DNA of 64,000 nt. It comes from Oryzomicrobium sp. Its GTDB lineage: Bacteria > Pseudomonadota > Gammaproteobacteria > Burkholderiales > Rhodocyclaceae. Each line of letters begins with the position of its first letter. The stretch's first letter is position 1. This document shows, piece by piece, positions 45,204-51,813 of this stretch. The position numbers were made by a program, and so were the translations under genes. Below the pieces are notes generated by a model. That model was given only the letters and a program-made list of their open reading frames with translations. It searched no databases and had not been told where the DNA came from. The stretch is taken from assembly GCF_021287045.1 (NCBI RefSeq), contig NZ_JAJTBG010000001.1, positions 186,001-250,000 on the forward strand, written 5' to 3'.

Positions 45204-45231
45204 GATAGCCATATTAATGAGAATGGCTATC
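45204..45231 (-). promoter_or_regulatory. Fur-like box before the FTR1 gene
   Basis: GATAGCCAT-N10-ATGGCTATC, a perfect 9-bp inverted repeat. ATTAATGAGAATGGCTATC (45213-45231) matches 13 of 19 bases of the E. coli Fur consensus. It lies between the S4-paralogue stop and the FTR1 start. Confidence 0.7.
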
Positions 45232-45309
45232 GTTTTTGGCTGGGCCCCGAGGGACGTTGCGAGTGCCGGGACCGCCGGCCGGCGTGGGCCCGCCGACGGT
45301 GCAGGGTTA

Positions 45310-45921
45310 TCAGCCGCGCAGGGCGTAGTACTCCACCACCTGCTGCATTTCGATGGGGAAGGGCACGTCCTGGGGGCCGGGCAAATGGCCGACCCGGGCG
45401 CTCAGGGCGGTTTCGTCCCACGCCAGCCACTCGGGGCGGGTCAGGGCGGGTTCGGCCAGGCTGGCGCGGATGGCGTCGAGGGGCTTGTCGCCCCGGTGCA
45501 GGGTGATGGTGTCGCCGACCTTGAGGCGCACCCCGGGCAGGTCGACCCGGCGCCCGTTCAGGCGCAGATGGCCGTGGCGCACCAGTTGCCGGGCCGCCGG
45601 AATGGTGGGGGCGAAGCCGGCGCGGAACACGGCGTTGTCGAAGCGGCGCTCCAGCAGCTCCAGCAGCTTGTCGCCGGTGGGCGTCTTGCTGCGCTTGGCT
45701 TCGCTCACCAGGCGGCGCAGCTGGCCTTCGGTCAGGCCGTAGTTGAAGCGCAGCTTCTGCTTTTCCATCAGCTTGGCGCCGAAATCGGACAGGCGCTGGG
45801 GCTTCAGGCCGTGCTGGCCGGGGCGATGGGGACGGTCGGCAATGGTCTTGCGCGACAGGCCGGGCAGGTCGAGGCCGAGGGCGCGCATCACCTTGAGGCG
45901 CGGGCCGGTATAGCGGGACAT
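45310..45921 (-). CDS. Ribosomal protein S4 paralogue, cysteine-free, iron-locus copy
   Basis: A 203-aa S4-family protein. MSRYTGPRLKVMRALGLDLP, RPGQHG, SDFGAKLMEKQKLRFNYGLT and the S4 RNA-binding domain (PTIPAARQLVRHGHLRLNGR) are clear. The opening and KLRFNYGLTE remind me of cyanobacterial/plastid S4 (MSRYRGPRLRI...) more than betaproteobacterial S4 (MARYTGPKAKL...). It has no Cys at all, and it lies in an iron-gene group, not in a ribosomal operon. I infer a second S4, possibly made when metals are scarce. It is 31 bp after the small gene at 45953-46234. Confidence 0.9.
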   Translation of the reverse strand: MSRYTGPRLKVMRALGLDLPGLSRKTIADRPHRPGQHGLKPQRLSDFGAKLMEKQKLRFNYGLTEGQLRRLVSEAKRSKTPTGDKLLELLERRFDNAVFRAGFAPTIPAARQLVRHGHLRLNGRRVDLPGVRLKVGDTITLHRGDKPLDAIRASLAEPALTRPEWLAWDETALSARVGHLPGPQDVPFPIEMQQVVEYYALRG

Positions 45922-45952
45922 AAAGGGCTCCAGTAGGGCGGCCGGATGGGCG

Positions 45953-46234
45953 TCAGTGGGCGAGGGGCCGGGCGGCTTCGCCGGGGGCGTCGAGGCGGTC
46001 CAGGTCGGCGTAGGCCTGGGCCAGGTCGGCCCAGTGCCGCAGCATCTGCCGGCAGGTATGGCGCAGGGCCGGCGGCACCTGGGGATCGGGCAGTTTGTCC
46101 AGGGCGGCCAGCTTCTGCACGATCAACTGGCACAGATAGGGCTCGCCGCACAGGGCATGCTCGGTCATCCAGGTCATGGCCGCCGAGAGGAGTTCGTTGG
46201 CGTCGCCGGGACGCCGGTCGAGGGGCTCGCGCAT
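45953..46234 (-). CDS. Small conserved-looking protein, paralogue of 46754-47026
   Basis: A 93-aa protein I do not recognise. The pattern M-T-E-H-A, PYLCQL, LAALDKLPDP, MLRHWADLAQ aligns with the divergent gene at 46754 (M-S-E-Y-A, PLLAAL, LAALGRLVDP, MTRRWRALAQ), so the two are homologues. No membrane or export segment. A Fur-like box lies about 150 bp upstream, so it is probably iron-regulated and co-transcribed with the S4 paralogue. ATG 46234 has GGAG upstream but at short spacing. Confidence 0.65.
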   Translation of the reverse strand: MREPLDRRPGDANELLSAAMTWMTEHALCGEPYLCQLIVQKLAALDKLPDPQVPPALRHTCRQMLRHWADLAQAYADLDRLDAPGEAARPLAH

Positions 46235-46382
46235 GGCTCCGCATCCGGTGGGGCGGCGGCCGGAGCCGCCGGTTGCAGGGTTGGGCTGGCGGCCCGGTCC
46301 CTGCATTCCTGGCAGGCGGGGCGTGGCTGGCATCGAGGGGCCGGGTGGGCAGGCTTGGGATAAGCCCTGTCCGGCAATTGAT

Positions 46383-46401
46383 GATAATAGTTCGCATTTG
46401 C
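46383..46401 (-). promoter_or_regulatory. Fur-like box, leftward gene
   Basis: On the minus strand GCAAATGCGAACTATTATC matches 13 of 19 bases of GATAATGATAATCATTATC. It shares the AATGCGAAC core with the box before tonB at 63890-63908. Confidence 0.6.
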
Positions 46402-46648
46402 TTTTGTCGCAACCCGCAGCGGAATTTGTTCTGGGCGTGCAGGCGGTGCGACAGAACAGGGCTCCCGGCAATTGGCGTTGCTGCCGTGCCCTGCCACCCT
46501 GATGCCGTGCGTACCTTATTTCACTGGGGAGGGACGTGCCGAGCTGATCAGGCTGCGCCGCAATTTGGAATTGCCGTTCATTGGCCTACCAGGCGAACCC
46601 TGACAGAGGGCTAGACCGCGAGCGTTGCAATCCAGGGCTTGTCTTTTT

Positions 46649-46667
46649 AATGAGAATAATTATCATT
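46649..46667 (+). promoter_or_regulatory. Fur box, rightward gene
   Basis: AATGAGAAT-A-ATTATCATT, 9-bp half sites with one mismatch. It is the strongest Fur site seen in the window, about 87 bp before the small gene at 46754. Confidence 0.82.
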
Positions 46668-46753
46668 TGATGTGTGTGGGGACTATGCCATGTGCCACAA
46701 CCACCATGCCGCCCGCTTTTACCGACGATCCTTTCACCCCTCGGGAGACCGCC

Positions 46754-47026
46754 ATGAATGCCCTTGCCCAGCCCCTGGTCCAGGATGACGAAGCCGCCAG
46801 CATGGCGGCCAGCCTGCTCTACCTGATGAGCGAATACGCCGCCGAGGACAACCCCTTGCTCGCCGCCCTGGTGGCCGGCGAACTGGCAGCCCTGGGCCGT
46901 CTGGTCGATCCCCGCTCGCCCCTGGCCTACATGGTCCAGCGCATGACCCGCCGCTGGCGCGCCCTGGCCCAGAGCCGCAGCGGCGAAACCCGGGGGCGCG
47001 GCGCCCTGGCGGCCCTGCCGGCGTAA
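46754..47026 (+). CDS. Small protein, paralogue of 45953-46234
   Basis: A 90-aa protein, predicted helical, opening MNALAQPLVQDDEAASMAAS and holding LLYLMSEYAAEDNPLLAALV and LAALGRLVDPRSPLAYMVQR. It is homologous to the divergent 93-aa protein at 45953-46234. It is the first gene behind the Fur box and sits 15 bp before the DUF2325 gene. ATG 46754 is favoured because upstream in-frame residues run through the Fur box. I do not recognise the family; a role in iron limitation is inferred. Confidence 0.7.
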   Translation: MNALAQPLVQDDEAASMAASLLYLMSEYAAEDNPLLAALVAGELAALGRLVDPRSPLAYMVQRMTRRWRALAQSRSGETRGRGALAALPA

Positions 47027-47041
47027 GGTAAGGAGAACGCC

Positions 47042-48394
47042 GTGCCGATCCGCTTTCCCTTGACCAAGCCCGCGCCGGCAGGCGCCGCCGCCGCGGCTCC
47101 CGCCCTCGATCCCGCCGCCCTGGCCCGGGCGGTCGATCCCCTGGCCGCCGGCGAGGATGCCCGGGCCGGCTCCCGGCGCCGCCGCCTGTGGGACGTGAAG
47201 CACCAGTACCACTGCCCGGTGATCGGCACCTGCCTGCCCATGGACGTGCTGCGCCGCCTGGCCGAGAAGGCCCGGGTGAGCGTGGACGGCCTCACCGACT
47301 TCGCCCTGCATACCCAGGCCGTGGGCCACGCCGAAGCCCGCACCCCCTTCGCCGAACTTATGCAGAAGGAGCTGGAACGGCGCCACGCCCTGGCCATCAA
47401 GCGCTTCAACCAGGCCCGGGACGAAGCCGCCCTGTGGCAGCTGTGGTGCGATGCCGTGGCCCGGGGCGAAGTGCCGGGAGCCCTGTGGGCGGTGTGGACC
47501 CACCCCCGCTGCGGCAACGACCTGGCCCACCGCATCTACGGCGAGGTGCACATGATTTCGCACCAGATGGGCGCTGGCCAGACCGCCGACCTGCAACGCC
47601 TGTCCCAACTCGCCGCCACCGTGGCCGAACTGCGCGGCAAGCTCGACGCCCTGACCGAACGGACCGCCGAGCGGTTGGCGGAAAAGGTGGACGAGCTGGA
47701 AGCCCTGCGCCAGCAGGTGGCCACCCTGGAAGCCGCCGCCGCCGAGCGCGACGCCCTGCGCGGCCGCGTCGAGTCCCTGGAAACGGCCACCGGCCAGGCC
47801 GCCGAGCGCATCGACGGCTGGCGGCGCCAGGCCGACAGCCAGTCCCGCCGCGCTGACCGGGCCGAAGCCCGGGCCCGGGCGCTGGAGCGGGCCCTGGCTG
47901 AGGCCCGCGACGAACTGGCCGAGGTCCGCGCCGAGGCCGCCGCCGCCGAAACCGCCCTCGGCGCCTGGAGCGGCGGGTCGGGGGGCGAATCCGGCGGCGC
48001 GACGCCGCCGTCCTGCTCTGCCCCGTGCGCCGCTTCGGCGCCCCGGCTGGCGGGCCAGGCGGTGCTGTGCGTCGGCGGCATTCCGGCCCTCACCGAGGCC
48101 TACCGGCAGATCGTGGAAAAGGCCGGCGGGCGCTTCGTGCATCACGACGGCGGGCTGGAGGACAACCCCCGGGCCCTGGAAGGAACCCTGGCGGCGGCCG
48201 ACGCCGTGATCTGCCAGGCCGGCTGCATCAGCCACGGCGCCTACTGGCGGCTCAAGGACCACTGCAAGCGCACCGGCAAGCCCTGCGTCTATCTCAAGCG
48301 GGCCAGCGTCACCAGCTTCGTGCGCGGCGTCGTCCAGGTGGCCGAGGGGGCTCCGGTCTTGCACACCGGCGAGGATGAGAAGGCGTATCGCTAA
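47042..48394 (+). CDS. DUF2325 protein with long coiled coil
   Basis: A 450-aa cytoplasmic protein. Residues about 45-190 form a helical N-terminal domain with a Cys pair (HQYHCPVIGTCLPMDVLRRL) and PRCGND. Residues 190-310 are a Glu/Arg/Ala-rich coiled coil. The C-terminal DUF2325 domain (340-450) has VLCVGGIPALTEAYRQIVEK, ICQAGCISHGAYWRLKDHCK and KPCVYLKRAS, with several Cys/His that could bind metal. GTG 47042 follows AAGGAGAA. In the Fur-controlled unit with the small gene upstream and bacterioferritin downstream. Function unknown. Confidence 0.8.
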   Translation: MPIRFPLTKPAPAGAAAAAPALDPAALARAVDPLAAGEDARAGSRRRRLWDVKHQYHCPVIGTCLPMDVLRRLAEKARVSVDGLTDFALHTQAVGHAEARTPFAELMQKELERRHALAIKRFNQARDEAALWQLWCDAVARGEVPGALWAVWTHPRCGNDLAHRIYGEVHMISHQMGAGQTADLQRLSQLAATVAELRGKLDALTERTAERLAEKVDELEALRQQVATLEAAAAERDALRGRVESLETATGQAAERIDGWRRQADSQSRRADRAEARARALERALAEARDELAEVRAEAAAAETALGAWSGGSGGESGGATPPSCSAPCAASAPRLAGQAVLCVGGIPALTEAYRQIVEKAGGRFVHHDGGLEDNPRALEGTLAAADAVICQAGCISHGAYWRLKDHCKRTGKPCVYLKRASVTSFVRGVVQVAEGAPVLHTGEDEKAYR

Positions 48395-48499
48395 CGAAAT
48401 GGGCCGGCAACGTTGAAAAGGCCGGGGGGAGCATCCAGAATGGAGGTCCAGACCGCCCGCCGGTCACCCCTTCCCACTTTCCAGACACGGAGCCTGCCC

Positions 48500-48982
48500 A
48501 TGAAAGGCGACAAGAAGATCATTGGTCACCTGAACAGCCTGCTCGCCGGCGAACTGACCGCCATCGACCAGTACTTCATCCACGCCGAGATGTACAAGGA
48601 CATGGGCCTCAACGCTCTGTTCGAGCGCATCAACCACGAGATGGAGGACGAGCGCGAGCACGCCCGCCAGCTGATCGCCCGCATCCTGTTCCTGGAAGGC
48701 GTGCCCGACCTGACCAAGCGCGAGCCGGCCATCAAGGTCGGCAAGGACGTGCCGGGCATGCTGGAAAGCGACCTGGCCCTGGAATACGCCGTGGTCAAGC
48801 ATCTCAAGGACGTCATCGCCGAAACCGAGAAGGCTCAGGACTACGTCACCCGGGACATGCTCGTGGCCATGCTCGACGACACCGAGGAAGACCACACCCA
48901 CTGGCTGGAAAAGCAGCTGCGCCTGATCAAGCTCACCGGCTTGCAGAACTACATCCAGTCCCAGATGGGCAGCGCCGCGTAA
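48500..48982 (+). CDS. bfr: Bacterioferritin, haem-ligand Met replaced
   Basis: Iron-storage protein of 160 aa aligned along its length with E. coli Bfr (MKGDKKIIGHLNSLLAGELT; ARILFLEG; TRDMLVAMLDD; GLQNYIQSQM). Ferroxidase ligands Glu18, Glu51, His54, Glu95, Glu128 and His131 are all present. The residue at 52, the Met that binds inter-subunit haem in E. coli, is Arg here (DEREHAR against DEMKHAD). This resembles the non-haem subunit of two-subunit bacterioferritins. It is 105 bp after DUF2325 and ends with a terminator. The ATG at 48500 matches the universal start. Confidence 0.95.
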   Translation: MKGDKKIIGHLNSLLAGELTAIDQYFIHAEMYKDMGLNALFERINHEMEDEREHARQLIARILFLEGVPDLTKREPAIKVGKDVPGMLESDLALEYAVVKHLKDVIAETEKAQDYVTRDMLVAMLDDTEEDHTHWLEKQLRLIKLTGLQNYIQSQMGSAA

Positions 48983-49004
48983 GCATCGCTCTGCGCCCCA
49001 AACG

Positions 49005-49032
49005 AAAAGCCCCCGCAACGCGGGGGCTTTTT
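49005..49032 (+). terminator. Terminator after bacterioferritin
   Basis: AAAAGCCCCCGC-AAC-GCGGGGGCTTTT, perfect 12-bp stem with T-run, 23 bp after the stop. Confidence 0.93.
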
Positions 49033-49200
49033 CATTGGCGCCGCTGGAGCGGCACTGGCAGCACTAACGGCAGAGCTGCCTGGAGAACCGCTCCCATGGC
49101 CGATCTCCGCGCTGGCATGACGAAGATCGAGTAATGGCGCGGCGTTTCATCGGGTATGCCTGGGAATCGGCCACTGGCGCGGGGTTTCGCGGTGCAGATT

Positions 49201-50607
49201 TCAGCGTCCCGGGATTGAAGCGGCCGAGGGTGCCGTCCGGCGCGGCCCCAGGGGCAGAGCCAGGTATTCGCCCTGGCGGCGCAGTCGCAGCAGGGCGGCC
49301 TCGCCAGCCGGCAGGCGTTGCACCGCCCGGTTGAAGTCCGCCAGGGTCGGCACCGGTTGGCCGTCCAGGGATTCGATCTCGTCCCCCGGTTCCAGGCCGT
49401 TGCCCTCGGCTGTCCCGTAGCTGGCCAGGATGCGCAGCGGGCCAGCCTTGTCCCGGGCGCCCGGTAGGGTCGCCGGCTCTTGCAGGATCAGCCCCAGCTC
49501 CCGGGCCGGGTCCTGGGCGTTTGCGTTGTGGCGCGGCCGGGAGCGGGTCTCCTCTTCCCCCAGGGCCACGGTGACGCGGCGGCGGGACTGGTCGCGCCAG
49601 ACGTCCAGTTCGAGCCGTTCCCCGGGGCTGGAAACCGCCAGGGCCCGGTGCAGGGCGCCCACGTCGGCCAGGGCGGCGCCGCCGATGCCGACCACCAGGT
49701 CGCCGCTTTTCAGTCCGGCCCGGGAAGCCGGCGTACCGGGATGAACCCGGGTGAGCAGGGCGCCCCGCCGCTGGCCGAGGAGCCGGGCGCTGTTCTCGGC
49801 GGGGAAGATGTCGGCGCCCAGCCAGCCGCGTTTCACCTGACGGTCCCGCAGCAGCAGGGCGGCGACGCGCAGGGCCTCGTCGATGGGGATGGCGAAGGCG
49901 ATGCTGGTGTAGCCGCCGGAACGGGAGAAAGCCAGGGAGTTGATGCCGACGATGCGCCCGGCGGCGTCGAACAGGGGGCCGCCGGAATTGCCTGGGTTGA
50001 TCGCCGCGTCGGTCTGGATGAAGGCCACGTGGGGGTTGCTCGGCACGAAACGGCCAGTGGCGCTGACGATGCCGGAGGTCACCGTGTGGGCCAGGCCGAA
50101 GGGGGCGCCGATGGCGAACAGGGCATCCCCCGGGCGCAGGGCCGCCGGGTCGCCGATGGGCGGCGGCGGGGCGGCCAGTACCGGCTCGGTACTCAGCACC
50201 GCCACGTCGGTGGTCTGGTCGCTACCCACCAGGGTGGCGGCGTACTCCCGGCCGTCGTGGCCGATCACGGCGATTTCCCGGGCGTTGCGTACCACGTGGG
50301 CGTTGGTCAGCAGGTGGCCCCGGGCGTCGAAGACGAAGCCCGAGCCGGTCCCACCGGGCAAGGGAGCGGGCTCTATGGCGGGAAATGCCGGGTTCGGCGT
50401 GAGGGCCGCCGGGACGGCGCGGCGCACCTTGATCTGCACCACCGCCGGCAGCCGCGCCGCCACCTGCTCGGCCAAGGATGGCGGAGGGTCGAAGGCCGGG
50501 GTAGCGGCATGGGCGGCGGGAACGTTCAGGGCGCAGGCCAGCAGGATGGCGGTGACGGCAGGCCGGAAGGGGCGGACGAGGCGAGAGGCGGGGGTGTGGT
50601 GGAACAT
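49201..50607 (-). CDS. HtrA/DegP-type periplasmic serine protease
   Basis: Exported trypsin-like protease with two PDZ domains, 468 aa. Signal peptide ILLACALNVPAAHAATPAF. Catalytic His in LLTNAHVV near residue 125, Asp in QTTDVAVLS near residue 155, Ser in INPGNSGGPLF near residue 230. PDZ1 about 290-370 (GTPASRAGLKSGDLVVGIGG), PDZ2 about 390-460 (GNGLEPGDEIESLDGQPVP). It is the last gene of the haem island, 58 bp after the peroxidase. I infer it may process haem proteins or control quality of exported parts. ATG 50607 chosen; an ATG at 50679 lies in the upstream gene. Confidence 0.9.
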   Translation of the reverse strand: MFHHTPASRLVRPFRPAVTAILLACALNVPAAHAATPAFDPPPSLAEQVAARLPAVVQIKVRRAVPAALTPNPAFPAIEPAPLPGGTGSGFVFDARGHLLTNAHVVRNAREIAVIGHDGREYAATLVGSDQTTDVAVLSTEPVLAAPPPPIGDPAALRPGDALFAIGAPFGLAHTVTSGIVSATGRFVPSNPHVAFIQTDAAINPGNSGGPLFDAAGRIVGINSLAFSRSGGYTSIAFAIPIDEALRVAALLLRDRQVKRGWLGADIFPAENSARLLGQRRGALLTRVHPGTPASRAGLKSGDLVVGIGGAALADVGALHRALAVSSPGERLELDVWRDQSRRRVTVALGEEETRSRPRHNANAQDPARELGLILQEPATLPGARDKAGPLRILASYGTAEGNGLEPGDEIESLDGQPVPTLADFNRAVQRLPAGEAALLRLRRQGEYLALPLGPRRTAPSAASIPGR

Positions 50608-50665
50608 CGGTCGGGAATCGTGTTGGCTGGGCTGGCTTTGGCTGGGGGGGATGGGGGGCTGGCGC

Positions 50666-51802
50666 TCACAGCGCTTCAAGGAAGGCGTGCAGGGCGTCGA
50701 TTTCCGCCTCGTCGAGCTGGCGGGCGCGGATCAGGGGCGACTTGCGCGGCCGGTAAGGGTCGGCTGTAGCCGTCTCCTTGGGCGTCAGGTTGCCCATGCC
50801 GGCGTTGTACATGCGCAGCAGGCCTTTCAGGTCGGGAAAAATGCCATTGTGCATCCACGGCCCGGCCCGGGCCACGTTGCGCAGGCTGGGGGTGCGGAAG
50901 GCCCCCAGGTCGGCCTTGTTCCGTGTCACCTCGAAGCGGCCCAGATCCTGGTTGCGCCGGCCGTAGAACGACAGGCCGATGTCGTGAAAGCCATGATCGG
51001 TGAGCAGGGGGCCGTAGTGGCAGTTGAGGCAGCCGGCCTTGGTGCGGAACAGGTGCAGGCCGGTCAGGGCGCCATCGGACAAGGCCGCCGCGTCCCCGGC
51101 GAGAAAGCGGTCGAAGGCCGTGGCCTCGGGGCGCAGGGTGCGCACGAAGGCCGCCAGGGCCTGGGCCAGGGTGGCCTCGTCCGGGCCGGCGGTGCCGAAG
51201 GCGGCCCGCCAGGGCGCCCGGTACTCGTCCAGGCCCTTGATCCGGGCCACGGCCCGGGGCAGGGGATGGTTCATCTCCACCGGGTTGGCGATGGGGCCGA
51301 CCACCTGCTCTTCCAGGGAGCCGGCCCGGCCGTCCCAGAACAGGCGCGGGGCGAAGGGGGCGGCGAGCAGGGGCGGGGTGCGGCGCCGGCCCATCAACTT
51401 GTCCTCGCCCACGGCCAAGGGCTTGCCGTCGGTGAAGGCCTTTTCCGGTCGGTGGCAGCCGGCGCAGGACAGCTCGCCCTTTGCCGACAGACGTGGGTCG
51501 AAGAACAGGCGCCGCCCCAATTCCACCCGGGCCGGCGTGCCGGGATTGCTGGCCGGCGTCGGCGCCACGGCGGGTACTGGCCCCAGCTCCTGCCATGCCA
51601 CGCCCGCCTCCACCTCGGGCGCCGGCCAGGCGGCGGCTGGCGCGGCATAGAGGCGGCGCAGGCAGGCGGCGTCCCAGCCGTTGGCGGTGCGGCAATCGGG
51701 GGCGGCCGGCGCCGGCAGGGCGGTCGGGGCCGCGCTCAGGGCGGCGGCCAGGCAGGCCGCCCGCAGGCCATGGATCGCGTGGGTCCGCGCATGAGTCTTC
51801 AT
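50666..51802 (-). CDS. Dihaem cytochrome c peroxidase / MauG-family protein
   Basis: Exported protein of 378 aa with two covalent haem c sites, CAGCHRPEKAF near residue 112 and CLNCHYGPLLTDHGF near residue 254. MNHPLP near residue 173 and GRFEVTRNKADLGAFRTPSL near residue 290 match the CcpA/MauG family. Signal peptide GLRAACLAAALSAAPTALPA. Typical members reduce H2O2 or oxidise protein side chains in the periplasm. It follows the receptor by 11 bp, so it belongs to the haem operon; it could protect against peroxide during haem release or act on the haem or its carrier (inference). Confidence 0.9.
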   Translation of the reverse strand: MKTHARTHAIHGLRAACLAAALSAAPTALPAPAAPDCRTANGWDAACLRRLYAAPAAAWPAPEVEAGVAWQELGPVPAVAPTPASNPGTPARVELGRRLFFDPRLSAKGELSCAGCHRPEKAFTDGKPLAVGEDKLMGRRRTPPLLAAPFAPRLFWDGRAGSLEEQVVGPIANPVEMNHPLPRAVARIKGLDEYRAPWRAAFGTAGPDEATLAQALAAFVRTLRPEATAFDRFLAGDAAALSDGALTGLHLFRTKAGCLNCHYGPLLTDHGFHDIGLSFYGRRNQDLGRFEVTRNKADLGAFRTPSLRNVARAGPWMHNGIFPDLKGLLRMYNAGMGNLTPKETATADPYRPRKSPLIRARQLDEAEIDALHAFLEAL

Positions 51803-51813
51803 GGTCGCTCCCC

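Larger units (their letters stand above)
46235..46753. other. Divergent regulatory region with two Fur-like boxes
   Basis: A 519-bp region without a credible gene, between two divergent homologous small genes. It holds Fur-like boxes at 46383-46401 (serving the minus-strand gene) and 46649-46667 (serving the plus-strand gene). The 247 bp between them show nothing I recognise. Confidence 0.7.
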
